This document shows positions 17,090 to 25,439 of a stretch of DNA of 64,000 bases, one piece after another; position 1 is the stretch's first letter; each line of letters opens with the position of its first letter. A program made the translations under genes and the position numbers. The notes beneath the pieces are model-generated. The model was not told the DNA's origin. It made no database searches and worked only from the letters and a program-made list of their open reading frames with translations. The stretch is from Erysipelotrichaceae bacterium (GTDB taxonomy: Bacteria > Bacillota_I > Bacilli_A > Erysipelotrichales > Erysipelotrichaceae): contig JAIKXJ010000008.1 in assembly GCA_024684175.1 (NCBI GenBank), positions 84,599-148,598 of the forward strand, in the 5' to 3' direction.

Positions 17090-17171
17090 CGCAGCTCCTT
17101 TCGCATGATCCTTTTCGGTCATTTCTTTCCTGTCTCCATGATAGCACGCCGGCGCACCTTCTTCAGGCATT

Positions 17172-17200
17172 CAAAAACCGCAGTGTCTGCTGCGGTTTTA
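17172..17200 (-). terminator. Terminator of the 296-residue lipoprotein gene
   Basis: AAAACCGCAG/CTGCGGTTTT forms a perfect 10-bp stem with a 6-base loop, and the minus strand continues into a short T stretch. It lies 16 bp past the lipoprotein stop. Confidence 0.75.
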
Positions 17201-17215
17201 TGTTTTCTGTCCTGA

Positions 17216-18106
17216 CTAGTCGAGACCCGGGTCGGCAGCACAGGAACCGATCCCTTCGTAAGCGATGGAAGCGACCTTCCAGTCTTTGATCACTTCTTCG
17301 ATATCCATATCCGGATCGTTCTTCGATCCGCCTTCAAATTTGATGTTATAGGAATAATAACCGTGATCCATCCGGGCATCCATCGTTTCCGAATTCACAA
17401 AACTCAGCTGCCAGCCTTCATCGAGAAGCTCCTGTCCGCTCTTGCCCTTATACTGCTCAAGGTCGGCTTCCGTCGGGATCTTTTCCGTCAGATCGACGAT
17501 GTGATCGATCGCAAGCGGAGCGACAAGGGCTGCGTAATCGCTGTCATAGTTCGGATCCAGGATATCCAGGCCGAGGATCGCTGCCGCCTGATCACTGTCG
17601 ATCTTGGCCACAGCACGGTAGACCCGGTCGTTGAGTTCAAAGACCTCGATCACTTCCTCTTCCGAGCAGGTGCTGCTGTAGTTGGGCAGGGCAAGGATGT
17701 CGCCCATCGTCTTTGCATCTTCGATCTTGTCGACGCTTGGCCCGTCATAGCCTCCGGACATCATGAACACGGCGATGTATTCCGCGTCTTCATCGACCGT
17801 GACGGTGAGCTGTTCCTCTCTTGAGACTGTCCCGCCGTCCTTCGTCCATTTGACGAAATCCCAATCGCCCTCGATCTTGTATGCAAGCAAAGTCACCACG
17901 CTTCCTTTCGGAAGACTGAGCGCATGAAAAGTCGTCGGGAATCCCGGATCGATCTGAGGTGTCTGATCCCCTTCCGCGGCTGCGACATGGCCGATGCCCT
18001 CGACACTGACCTGCAGCGCGACATAATCCTCTGCCGCCGGCACGTCCTGTTCTGCACAGCCGCATAAAGCAGTCAAAAACAATAGGACTGCGAGTAATTT
18101 TTTCAT
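17216..18106 (-). CDS. Lipoprotein of unknown function
   Basis: A 296-residue protein with signal segment and lipobox LCGC (Cys17). Residues about 25-115 look like a bacterial repeat domain (LPKGSVVTLLAYKIEGDWDF, WTKDGG, DEDAEYIAVFM), similar to the Gram-positive Big/InlB-type repeat around a W-K-x-G-G core. The rest is unassigned and acidic. The start follows GGGAGGTAG. It is a single gene between the GntR pair and the macrodomain gene. Confidence 0.75.
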   Translation of the reverse strand: MKKLLAVLLFLTALCGCAEQDVPAAEDYVALQVSVEGIGHVAAAEGDQTPQIDPGFPTTFHALSLPKGSVVTLLAYKIEGDWDFVKWTKDGGTVSREEQLTVTVDEDAEYIAVFMMSGGYDGPSVDKIEDAKTMGDILALPNYSSTCSEEEVIEVFELNDRVYRAVAKIDSDQAAAILGLDILDPNYDSDYAALVAPLAIDHIVDLTEKIPTEADLEQYKGKSGQELLDEGWQLSFVNSETMDARMDHGYYSYNIKFEGGSKNDPDMDIEEVIKDWKVASIAYEGIGSCAADPGLD

Positions 18107-18162
18107 TCATCTACCTCCCGATCTTCTCATCCTGAAGATCTTTTTTATTTTTCCGTTCATGC

Positions 18163-18885
18163 TTACTTATGCATGTTCACGGTGAAAGACTGCATATCGC
18201 TGCGGATATTGGAGATGGAATGGGCGATGACTTCGTTCTTCTCGTTGAAGAAATCGCATTCCAGCAGAAAGACCGCCACGCCTTCCGGCACGTTCAAAGC
18301 CTTTCGTACCTTCGCCGAACCTTTGATGATCCACAGGGACTGTTTCATTTTCTCCAGCTTGATGCCGTAGAAAGACAGGATATCGCGGAAGGTGAAAACG
18401 GAAGAATTGATCGAATCCAGAGAAGGCAGGATCTTCTTCGGGATGAAGAACTCTTCGATCGATGTCTCGGTCCCGTTCATCGAATGCATCTGCCGGATAT
18501 AGTAGATCTCATCCTCCAGCTCCAGGCCGAAAAGATTGGCATACTTGTTGCCGGCCTCCCGTTCGGACTTCTGCAGCTCCTTGACGGAAACACGCGTGTC
18601 GTTGCGGAACGAATCCCCGACGAAGCCCGCATGTTCCTCGATGGACAGTTCATTCTTCTTGCCGATGACGAACACGCCCTTGCCCTGGACCCTCCTCAAA
18701 AGACCTTCATTGACTAAGGCATCGACGGCGTTGCGGATGGTGATCCTGTTGATCCCGAACGTCTCCGCCAGCTTGTTCTCGGAAGGGATGGCCGTACCCG
18801 GCATATATTCGCCGTCTTCGATCTTGTTTCGTATGATCTCCCTTAACTGCAGGTAGATCGGCATCTTGTAATCGGTCCTTGTCAT
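18163..18885 (-). CDS. GntR/HutC-family regulator (UTRA domain), second of a pair
   Basis: A 240-residue regulator. The start at 18885 is preferred over 18915 because GAGGTGG lies before it and the upstream frame overlaps the first regulator. The winged-helix N-terminus shows PIYLQLREIIRNKIEDGEY, PSENKLAETFGINRITIRNAV and LLRRVQGKGVFV. Residues about 85-240 are a UTRA ligand-binding domain of the kind that senses phosphosugars. It begins 1 bp after the other GntR gene, so both are one transcript. FrlR of E. coli is of the same family, which makes control of the adjacent Amadori genes likely. Confidence 0.88.
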   Translation of the reverse strand: MTRTDYKMPIYLQLREIIRNKIEDGEYMPGTAIPSENKLAETFGINRITIRNAVDALVNEGLLRRVQGKGVFVIGKKNELSIEEHAGFVGDSFRNDTRVSVKELQKSEREAGNKYANLFGLELEDEIYYIRQMHSMNGTETSIEEFFIPKKILPSLDSINSSVFTFRDILSFYGIKLEKMKQSLWIIKGSAKVRKALNVPEGVAVFLLECDFFNEKNEVIAHSISNIRSDMQSFTVNMHK

Positions 18886-18886
18886 A

Positions 18887-19612
18887 TCAGCTGTCCACCT
18901 CGGCAACGAAAACAAATTTATCGGAACGGATCAGCTGTTTATAAAACATGACCACTTCCCCGTTCTGATCCAAGACGACACCGGACGCATAAAACAGCGG
19001 CGTCCCGTTTTCGATCTCCAGGATCTCGGCCTCATCCTGCGTCGCATAAGTGACATTGATGTGCTCGGTCCCCGAAGTCTGATACGTATCGTAGTGTTCC
19101 TCAAAGATCGGTGCCATCAAAGTATCTTCGTTGTAATAGTCGATGAAACCCGGATAACGTTCCGCATCGATGTATGTCGTCTCGATCGTGCAAGGAACGC
19201 CGTTGACTTTACGGCATTTGACGATCTCATAGACCTTGGTCCCCAAACGGACTTTGAGTTTCCTGGCGATCTGCTTGTTGGCCTCGATCTGTTCGTTCGT
19301 CAGGATGTGCTTGCTTAAAGTGTTGCCCTGATCGACCAGGTCACGGACCATCGCCTCGACGCCTGCCATATCCCTCGGGTATCTGGGCTCCGCCACATAG
19401 ACGCCTTTGTTTAAGACACGGTATAAGATCCCGTTCTCCACGAGCTCATCCACTGCCTGACGCAGCGTCGAACGGCTGACGCCCCAAAGATCGCACAGAT
19501 CCTTCTCACAGGGGATCCTGGTGTGCGGCTTAAGGCGGTTGACCTTGATGAAATCCTCGAGCTTTTCGATGGCTTCCATGCCGGGCTGTACTTTTGTTAC
19601 TGAAGTATTCAT
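18887..19612 (-). CDS. GntR/HutC-family regulator (UTRA domain), first of a pair
   Basis: A 241-residue GntR-UTRA regulator. The helix-turn-helix is PCEKDLCDLWGVSRSTLRQAVDELVENG with wing YRVLNKGVYVAEP; residues about 90-241 form the UTRA sensor. It is only distantly similar to the gene that follows, so this is not a recent duplication. It is divergent from the plus-strand epimerase gene at 19681 and has a readable promoter. Having two UTRA regulators in one transcript suggests two effectors or two operator sets within the sugar locus. Confidence 0.88.
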   Translation of the reverse strand: MNTSVTKVQPGMEAIEKLEDFIKVNRLKPHTRIPCEKDLCDLWGVSRSTLRQAVDELVENGILYRVLNKGVYVAEPRYPRDMAGVEAMVRDLVDQGNTLSKHILTNEQIEANKQIARKLKVRLGTKVYEIVKCRKVNGVPCTIETTYIDAERYPGFIDYYNEDTLMAPIFEEHYDTYQTSGTEHINVTYATQDEAEILEIENGTPLFYASGVVLDQNGEVVMFYKQLIRSDKFVFVAEVDS

Positions 19613-19641
19613 ATTCCTTGTCGTCTCTTTTTCTGTCTTTT

Positions 19642-19669
19642 ATTATAGTATTAAGGAATCATTTACAAA
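19642..19669 (-). promoter_or_regulatory. Promoter of the gntR pair
   Basis: On the minus strand a perfect -10 box TATAAT (19642-19647) is preceded by TTTGTA (19664-19669) at 16 bp. ATTCCTT and AAGGAAT half-sites flank this 68-bp divergent region and could be a regulator site. Confidence 0.55.
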
Positions 19670-19680
19670 AGGTAACGATA

Positions 19681-20526
19681 ATGAGAAAGATCACACTGAA
19701 CGACTTCGCTGTCATGACGCCGTCCTATCAGCAATATTCTTTTGACTATGTCCTGGACTCGATCCAGAAGATCGGACTGCGCAACATCGATTTCTGGGGC
19801 GGCATCCCGCATTTCTACCGTTTCGACTATTCCGAAAACGAAGCACAGGCTTATCTAAAGGAACTGCGGAAGAAAGCCGAAGACAAGGGGATGCGTTTCG
19901 TCATCTATACGCCGGAGACCCTCGCTTATCCCTACAGCATCGCCGATCCCAACAAGAAGACCGTGCAAAGGACCATCGACTTCTTCCGCCTGTCGATGGA
20001 CGATGCTCTGACGCTGGGGACCGACCGCCTGTTCATCAACACGGGTACCGGACTCAGAGACCTGCCGGTCGAAGAGTCGATGGACATCTGCATCGATGCG
20101 ATCGCAAAGATCTGCGAAGATGCCGAAGCCAAAGGCATCACGATGATGCTGGAACAGCTGCAGCCCTACGAATCCAATCTGTGCTATGACATCCATGGCA
20201 TCAAAAAGGTCATGGATGCCGTCGATTCGAAGAACCTGAAGATCTGTGTCGACCTGGTCGCCATGGACGTGGCAGGGGAGGACCTCGAGCTTTACTACCG
20301 GACCTTCGGCGAAGACAAGATCGGTTTCATCCACTTCTCCGATGCCCACCACGAGATCTGCGGTACCGGCGACCTTCCGTTGAAGGAATACATCGAAACG
20401 TTGGAAAAGCATAACTATTCTTCGATCGTCGACCTGGAGATCAACGACTCCATCTACTGGTTCGATCCTCACGACGCCCACAAAAGAACGGTCGACTACC
20501 TCAAGACCTTCATCCCCGAAAACTAA
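19681..20526 (+). CDS. Sugar-phosphate isomerase/epimerase (AP-endonuclease 2 fold), FrlC-like paralogue
   Basis: A 281-residue TIM barrel. The start at 19681 follows AAAGG; the frame is open 29 codons upstream but those encode part of the promoter region. Shared with FrlC are the WGGIPHFYRFD near residue 39, MMLEQLQPYESN near 150-161 with its metal-binding Glu, and FIHFSDAHHEICGTGDLPLKEYI. It probably epimerises a keto sugar or its phosphate with a divalent metal. It is transcribed away from the gntR pair and converges on yjbQ, ending in a strong terminator. Confidence 0.82.
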   Translation: MRKITLNDFAVMTPSYQQYSFDYVLDSIQKIGLRNIDFWGGIPHFYRFDYSENEAQAYLKELRKKAEDKGMRFVIYTPETLAYPYSIADPNKKTVQRTIDFFRLSMDDALTLGTDRLFINTGTGLRDLPVEESMDICIDAIAKICEDAEAKGITMMLEQLQPYESNLCYDIHGIKKVMDAVDSKNLKICVDLVAMDVAGEDLELYYRTFGEDKIGFIHFSDAHHEICGTGDLPLKEYIETLEKHNYSSIVDLEINDSIYWFDPHDAHKRTVDYLKTFIPEN

Positions 20527-20528
20527 AG

Positions 20529-20556
20529 AGTCCCGGAACGATCCGGGACCTTTTTA
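20529..20556 (+). terminator. Terminator after the 281-residue epimerase gene
   Basis: GTCCCGGA-ACGA-TCCGGGAC is a perfect 8-bp stem followed by CTTTTT on the plus strand. It sits between the convergent epimerase and yjbQ genes. Confidence 0.85.
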
Positions 20557-20985
20557 TTCTGTTCCTTCGATGATGATGTTGACTGTCCTTTGCGAAGGTC
20601 CGTCAAATTCACAGAACCAGATGTCCTGCGCCGAACCTCTGACCATCTTTCCGTCGATGAGCGGAAAATGACAGTGATTGCCGGTCAGCAGGGCTTTGAG
20701 GTGTCCGGTCGGATTTCCTCCCGTGCTGCCGTAATCCTGCAGCATGTGGCAATGGGAGTAGGGGGCATCCTCCGGGATCAGGCGTTTGAGGAAGACGTCG
20801 ACATCGCTCTGAAGACACTCCAAAGATTCGTTGACGGTGATGCCGGTCGTCGTGTGTTTCGTTTCGACCGTGACCATGCCTTCCCGGATCCCGGAAGCGG
20901 CAATGGCTTTTTCCACATCGCCGGTGATGATGAAATACTGGTTGTAGCGATCGGTCATGATCTCTAAGGGAATGATCTTGATCAT
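20554..20985 (-). CDS. YjbQ/UPF0047-family protein
   Basis: A 143-residue protein of full family length. HTTTGITVNE (residues about 44-53), SHCHMLQDYGSTGGNPTGHLKALLTG and the final WFCEFDGPSQRTVNIIIEG are the family hallmarks. Homologues are described as secondary thiamine-phosphate synthase enzymes, but their true role is unclear; the conserved His and Asp residues suggest a metal-dependent hydrolase or transferase. It is the last gene of the frl-like operon and starts directly behind the amidohydrolase, so a part in this pathway is likely but unproved. Confidence 0.85.
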   Translation of the reverse strand: MIKIIPLEIMTDRYNQYFIITGDVEKAIAASGIREGMVTVETKHTTTGITVNESLECLQSDVDVFLKRLIPEDAPYSHCHMLQDYGSTGGNPTGHLKALLTGNHCHFPLIDGKMVRGSAQDIWFCEFDGPSQRTVNIIIEGTE

Positions 20986-21849
20986 CTATCGCACCTCCGG
21001 ATCATAATGCATGAATTCCACCGCGTTTCTTCCTTTGATCAGCTCCAACGTCGATTCCCGAAGACCCAGTTCCTCGATCGCTTTGGACATCCGGATCATC
21101 TCGAAACGCGGATCGTTGGTACCGAACATCACCTGGTGACGCAGACTGCGGTCGATCCAGGTCATCGGCACATCTCTTGTCAGCATCTGCGTATAAAACT
21201 CCTTTGCGCTGTCGAAATACAAGGCGCCGGTATCGGTATAGACATTGGGATACTTCAGCATCAACATCGCCGTCTCCCGGCACCACGGCCAGCCGAAGTG
21301 CGCCAGACAGATCCGAAGATCTTTGCGCCTTTCCGCCAGCTCTTCAAAATCCAAAGGACGGCAATTCTTCGTGGTCGTATGCGGTTCAAAGGACAGTCCC
21401 GCATGAAACAGGATCGGCTTATCATACTTTTCGCAGACATCGTAGATCGCATCCATCCGTTTATCAGCCGGATGGAAATCCTGTCTGGAAGGGTGGAGCT
21501 TGAGACCCTTGAGGTCCAGCTTCGAAAAGGCATATTCGAGCTTTTCCGCCGCCTGTTCATCGTGCGGATCGACGCTCGCAAAACCGATGAAACGCTCCGG
21601 CGCAAGATCGACGAGCCTTCTGATCTCCTCGTTGCTGACGAGGACCTCGCCGTTCATCGACGTATGATAGTCCTCTGGAAGCAAGACCGCATAGTCGATC
21701 CCGGCACAGTTCATCTTGTTGAAGAAATGCTTCAAAGGCGCCGTGCCGTTTTTATGCAGGTTGAGCTCGTCGTGACGCAGCTCTTCCTTTTTTTCATCTT
21801 CATTGATCGGTTCAAAGAAGGCCGGATGGACATGGATATCGATGACCAT
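20986..21849 (-). CDS. Amidohydrolase-2-type TIM-barrel hydrolase
   Basis: A 287-residue protein. The N-terminal metal motif is DIHVHP (Asp4, His6, His8). Further ligands are expected in GLKLHPSRQ near 137, LFHAGLS near 168, LAHFGWPW near 201 and GTNDPRFE near 260. This matches the ACMSD/TIM-barrel hydrolase group that acts on carboxylates, lactones or amides. It overlaps frlC by one base (TGATG) and is followed at once by yjbQ, so it is co-translated within the Amadori operon. It might open a lactone or remove a side group of the glycated substrate; this is inference from position. Confidence 0.83.
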   Translation of the reverse strand: MVIDIHVHPAFFEPINEDEKKEELRHDELNLHKNGTAPLKHFFNKMNCAGIDYAVLLPEDYHTSMNGEVLVSNEEIRRLVDLAPERFIGFASVDPHDEQAAEKLEYAFSKLDLKGLKLHPSRQDFHPADKRMDAIYDVCEKYDKPILFHAGLSFEPHTTTKNCRPLDFEELAERRKDLRICLAHFGWPWCRETAMLMLKYPNVYTDTGALYFDSAKEFYTQMLTRDVPMTWIDRSLRHQVMFGTNDPRFEMIRMSKAIEELGLRESTLELIKGRNAVEFMHYDPEVR

Positions 21850-22679
21850 CAGAAACCCGCTTCCTTCATCATCGCCCGGACATTGTCGACCGCTCTTCTC
21901 GCATAGAAACGCGGTTCATTGATGTAGCCGGTGACCAGCTCGATCGTCGCCGTCCGGTCATAATCGATCTCCTTGAGCTCCTTGATCAGTTCCCTCAGCG
22001 GGATCATGCCTTCGCCTGGCATCACGTGATCATCGGAATCTTTGACGCCGTCGATCAGATGCAGGTGATACATCTTGTCTCCGAGCTTGTCGAAGTAATC
22101 CATGATGCTTTCATACTGTGTGAACGGCGGGACCAGATCGCACATGCCGACGAGGTTGGGCGAATCGATGATCTTGAACAGTTTCTGCAAGTCGTTGGCC
22201 GATTTGATGACGTTGGACTCATAGACGGTCAAAGCCTCCATAACGATCTTCATGCCGATCTTTTCCGCATGATCGGTCAGTTCCCGGACGCTCTTGGTCA
22301 GCCGGTCCCAGATCTCGTCATAGGTCGCGCCGTAGCCGGCGTGGGCAGCGGAGATCAAAGTGTAATCGGCACCCATCTCCTTGGCCATATCGAAACACAG
22401 TTTGAGATAATCGATCGCATCCTGACGCATCGCCTCGGAACCGATCATGTAATTGTAAGGGTAGGCGTTGTGCTCCGGGCAGTAGCCGCGGATCTCGATC
22501 TCATACTTGTCCCGCAGACGTTTGATCTCATCGATCTGTCCGGCTTTGAGATCCGGCGCATAGGCGTGCGGTCTGCCGCCCCACAGTTCGATGTAGTCGT
22601 AGCCGAAACGCTTCGCATCCATGAAAATGTGTTCAAGATCGTTGCGCTGGTAACCGCTGGTAAACATTCCCAGTTTCAT
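21849..22679 (-). CDS. frlC: Fructoselysine 3-epimerase (FrlC-type)
   Basis: A 276-residue TIM barrel that closely follows E. coli FrlC as I recall it: MFTSGYQR (residues 4-11), ELWGGRPHAYAPDLKAG (31-47), TLISAAHAGYG near 107, EALTVYESNV near 147-156, YFDKLGDKMYHLHLID, and the C-terminal ELVTGYINEPRFYARRA. FrlC interconverts fructoselysine and psicoselysine with a divalent metal before phosphorylation. It sits between the second PfkB kinase and the amidohydrolase. Confidence in the family is high; the exact amine part of the substrate is not visible. Confidence 0.88.
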   Translation of the reverse strand: MKLGMFTSGYQRNDLEHIFMDAKRFGYDYIELWGGRPHAYAPDLKAGQIDEIKRLRDKYEIEIRGYCPEHNAYPYNYMIGSEAMRQDAIDYLKLCFDMAKEMGADYTLISAAHAGYGATYDEIWDRLTKSVRELTDHAEKIGMKIVMEALTVYESNVIKSANDLQKLFKIIDSPNLVGMCDLVPPFTQYESIMDYFDKLGDKMYHLHLIDGVKDSDDHVMPGEGMIPLRELIKELKEIDYDRTATIELVTGYINEPRFYARRAVDNVRAMMKEAGF

Positions 22680-22692
22680 ACTCGTCCTCTTT

Positions 22693-23487
22693 CTATTTCA
22701 CCCAAGGTTCAAAAACTTCCACGACGGAAGAAGCGACTTTTGCACCTTCGTGCAGACACTCTTCGACCGTCCGGCCATTCAATACTCCATAAAGGAATCC
22801 GGCGATGAAACTGTCCCCGGCACCGACGGTATTGACGACCCTTCTTGCCGGGACGATGTACCCGACATGATAACCGTCTTTGTCGTAAGCCAGTGATCCT
22901 TCTTCGCCGAAAGTCGCGACCGCGATCTTCATGCCCCGGTCGACCTTGTCTTTCAGATATTCTTCAATGTAGGCATCTCTGCCGTTGTGATAGGAATAAA
23001 AACCGTAGCTCACATAAGGAAGGGTCTCTTCGACCAGTTTGTGATCGAGACGGTCGGCATAGTCAAAAGCGATCGGCGTCCCGCTTTCCGCGATCTTCGG
23101 CAGAGCCTTCTCCGCCATGCCCCAGAGCGCGGAATGGACCAGGTCATGTTCGCAAGCGAAACGGATGTCTTCCTCATCGAAGACCATGTCCGCCAGTACG
23201 CCTTCCTCATAGTCTCCGTGGATCCGGTCGTTGCCGTCCATATCCATGTAGGTGACCGCCGTCTTTCCTTCCGCGACCTTCAGATGACTGATGTCGAGGC
23301 CTTCCTCTTTCAGCGACTCGATCATCCACCTGCCGTTTTCATCCGAACCGGTGGTCGAAATGATCGATACGTCCACGCCCAGTTTCTTCAGATTGACACC
23401 GGTATCCACGACGTTCCCCGTCGGGTACTTGCGTCCGATCCGCTCGTACAGATCGATACAGTTGTCACCGATCTCAGCGACTCTCAT
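22693..23487 (-). CDS. PfkB-family kinase, second FrlD-like paralogue
   Basis: A 264-residue ribokinase-fold protein with the PfkB ATP/anion-hole motif NTVGAGDSFIAGF (Asp225 as the likely catalytic base). The N-terminus IGDNCIDLYERIGRKYPTGNVVD and DRIHGDYEEGVLAD near 85-98 mirror FrlD, the kinase that phosphorylates fructoselysine at C6. It has the same length as the second FrlD-like gene at 26221-27015 but differs in the substrate-lid region, with GGGPVNMAV replaced by TGNVVDTGV. It may act on a different Amadori sugar or epimer. Located between btpA-like and frlC genes. Confidence 0.85.
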   Translation of the reverse strand: MRVAEIGDNCIDLYERIGRKYPTGNVVDTGVNLKKLGVDVSIISTTGSDENGRWMIESLKEEGLDISHLKVAEGKTAVTYMDMDGNDRIHGDYEEGVLADMVFDEEDIRFACEHDLVHSALWGMAEKALPKIAESGTPIAFDYADRLDHKLVEETLPYVSYGFYSYHNGRDAYIEEYLKDKVDRGMKIAVATFGEEGSLAYDKDGYHVGYIVPARRVVNTVGAGDSFIAGFLYGVLNGRTVEECLHEGAKVASSVVEVFEPWVK

Positions 23488-23504
23488 TTTGTCTGTCCTC
23501 CGTT

Positions 23505-24314
23505 TTACAGTTTTTCCCGCACTCTGTAAACTTCGTTCATAAACTCTTTCACTCGGTCCACATCAACGTGATTTTCCAGTTTTCCGTCATATTTGAACGT
23601 CGTACCCACGACGGCCGCATCCGCATAACGCAGCTTGCGCTCGATCGTGTCGACCCGGCAGCCCGTGTTGCATAAGACGACGACTTCCGGATTGTACTCC
23701 TTGACCGAAAGGATCAGTTCATCATCGACATCCTGTCCGGCGGCATCTGCCGAGATGCACAAACCGTCCGGCGCCGCCTTGGCGATCGTCGTTTTGGCGA
23801 TGTCTTTTAACGGTCTGAGGTCCAAAGAAGAATCGGATTCCGGATTGATGAAATACAACATCTTCAGATCATCCAGATGCAAGGCGTACTTGCGGCGGAT
23901 GACTTGCGAAAAATCGTTGTTGTAGAAACCGCCGTCACCGACATAGACGCCCGAGAACGTACCTCTTACGAAATCGGCATCGACACCGGCCGCCAGTTCC
24001 AGGCAAGCGATGCCGTCGGAGATCGCATCGACACCAAGCGGCACCTTGATCAGCGGCTTGAGGTTGCCGATGACATAAGCCATAGCCGCAACGGTGTTCC
24101 TGTCCATATCACGCTGGTAGGGGAACGAGAACTCGTTGGAAACGATGATCCCGTCGACGCCGCCTTCCTGCAAAGCGATGAGGTCTTTTCTGGCATCTTC
24201 CACCACATCCTCCATCGTCATGCCGTATTTCCACATCGGATCGCCCGGCAGCGGGTCGAGGTGCAGCATGGCGATGATCGGTTTTTCAACTTTGAACATA
24301 TCCTGGATCCACAT
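23505..24314 (-). CDS. BtpA/SgcQ-family protein
   Basis: A 269-residue TIM-barrel protein with IIAMLHLDPLPGDP at residues 13-26, GVDGIIVSNEFSFPY near 53-67, CLELAAGVDADFVRGTFSG near 104-122 and ADAAVVGTTFKYDG near the C-terminus. These are the landmarks of the BtpA family, which includes cyanobacterial BtpA and E. coli SgcQ, a member of a cryptic sugar operon. No activity is established that I know of; the glycine-rich C-terminal segment suggests a phosphate-binding site. A terminator-like hairpin sits between it and frlB. Confidence 0.85.
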   Translation of the reverse strand: MWIQDMFKVEKPIIAMLHLDPLPGDPMWKYGMTMEDVVEDARKDLIALQEGGVDGIIVSNEFSFPYQRDMDRNTVAAMAYVIGNLKPLIKVPLGVDAISDGIACLELAAGVDADFVRGTFSGVYVGDGGFYNNDFSQVIRRKYALHLDDLKMLYFINPESDSSLDLRPLKDIAKTTIAKAAPDGLCISADAAGQDVDDELILSVKEYNPEVVVLCNTGCRVDTIERKLRYADAAVVGTTFKYDGKLENHVDVDRVKEFMNEVYRVREKL

Positions 24315-24331
24315 AACTTCTTCTCCTCCTT

Positions 24332-24361
24332 TTAAGAAAACGGCTCAAACAGTGAGCCGTC
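24332..24361 (-). terminator. Intra-operon terminator or attenuator between frlB and the btpA-like gene
   Basis: On the minus strand ACGGCTCA-CTGTT-TGAGCCGT is a perfect 8-bp stem followed by TTTCTT. The next gene has its own strong site AGGAGGAGAAG only a few bases on. It may reduce expression of the distal five genes relative to the proximal four. Confidence 0.6.
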
Positions 24362-24364
24362 CTA

Positions 24365-25426
24365 TCAGTAATCAAACTGTCTGTAATATCTTCTGACCGA
24401 TAACGGATGCCGCAGGAACAGTTCCATGTAGGCATCGACTCTGGCGTTGACCGCCCGCATGACATGATGGGAGATGCTTCCCCTGTATCCTTCGGAAATG
24501 CCCTTGAGTTCGAACTCCTTCGTATCGATGACCGTATAATTGCCGCAGACTTTCGGCAGGAATCTGGCGACACGTTCCGCCAGCGGACGCTGCTCGTCTT
24601 CCCCGATGAACAGGGTGACCGGCGTATCTTCGACGATGATCTCCTGCATGCCGTGGAAAAATTCCGGTGCGCTGATCGACTTGGTGCGGATCCACATCTG
24701 TTCCTCCCAGTAGCACATCGCATAGGAATACGTCGCTCCGTACTGGTTGCCGCAGCCGACGAAGTAATGCGGAAGATCCGGATGTTCCTTTAAGAAAGCA
24801 ACTTTCTTTTCGGCATAGTCATAAGCCCAGGCATCCGCCTCTTTCTCAACGGTGATCAAAGCCTCCGCGAGATAGGTCTCCATCTCTTTGTTGTAGCGGT
24901 CATAATCTTCAAACTCACCGTTCTTGTACATCAGATAATTGGCGACCATATAGAACTTGAGCTGTTCGTTCATCTTGTAGACGACCAGATAATCCTGCTT
25001 GTCCGCTTTGGTCAGAACGGAACCCGGCGTATCGATGAACGCGAAGACGCGGGCACCGATGCCCTTGACTTTATCCACGAGTTCCACCATCTCCTTGGTG
25101 TTGCCGGAAACGGAAGAATAGATCAGCACAGAATCTTTCGTGAAACGCTTGTTGCCGGTCGTCAGGAATTCCGCGGCGTTCTCCACATAGACGGGCAGCG
25201 AAGATCTGCCGCGCATGTAGACTTCCACCTGCAAGGCGCTTGCCCAGGTGCCGCCGATGCCCATGAAAAAGATGCTGTCGAAACCGTTTTTCCAGATCTC
25301 GTCGATGATCGCTTCGATCTGCGGACGCAGTGCCAAGGCACCGTTGATGCTCGATCTTGTGAAGTCCTCGTCAAAATTCCTCAGGCAGGGACCCTTTTTC
25401 TCTTTCCATTTTTCTGCTGAATACAT
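24365..25426 (-). CDS. frlB: SIS-domain fructoselysine-6-phosphate deglycase (FrlB-type)
   Basis: A 353-residue double-SIS protein. The start at 25426 follows AAAGGAGAGCAG; the frame is open a further 44 codons, but those overlap the esterase gene. Segments IFFMGIGGTWASALQ near 52, YSSVSGNTKEMVEL near 103, SAPEFFHGMQEIIVEDTPV near 258 and the final HPLSVRRYYRQFDY match B. subtilis and E. coli FrlB, which splits fructoselysine 6-phosphate into glucose 6-phosphate and lysine. The Glu-His pair in PEFFHG is at the expected catalytic place. It lies behind frlD and the esterase in the same operon. Confidence 0.85.
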   Translation of the reverse strand: MYSAEKWKEKKGPCLRNFDEDFTRSSINGALALRPQIEAIIDEIWKNGFDSIFFMGIGGTWASALQVEVYMRGRSSLPVYVENAAEFLTTGNKRFTKDSVLIYSSVSGNTKEMVELVDKVKGIGARVFAFIDTPGSVLTKADKQDYLVVYKMNEQLKFYMVANYLMYKNGEFEDYDRYNKEMETYLAEALITVEKEADAWAYDYAEKKVAFLKEHPDLPHYFVGCGNQYGATYSYAMCYWEEQMWIRTKSISAPEFFHGMQEIIVEDTPVTLFIGEDEQRPLAERVARFLPKVCGNYTVIDTKEFELKGISEGYRGSISHHVMRAVNARVDAYMELFLRHPLSVRRYYRQFDY

Positions 25427-25439
25427 ATCTGCTCTCCTT

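Noticed and set aside
18163..19612. GntR pair as a recent tandem duplication
   Set aside because: The two proteins align only in the general GntR-UTRA landmarks and differ in helix sequence and linker, so they are old paralogues.
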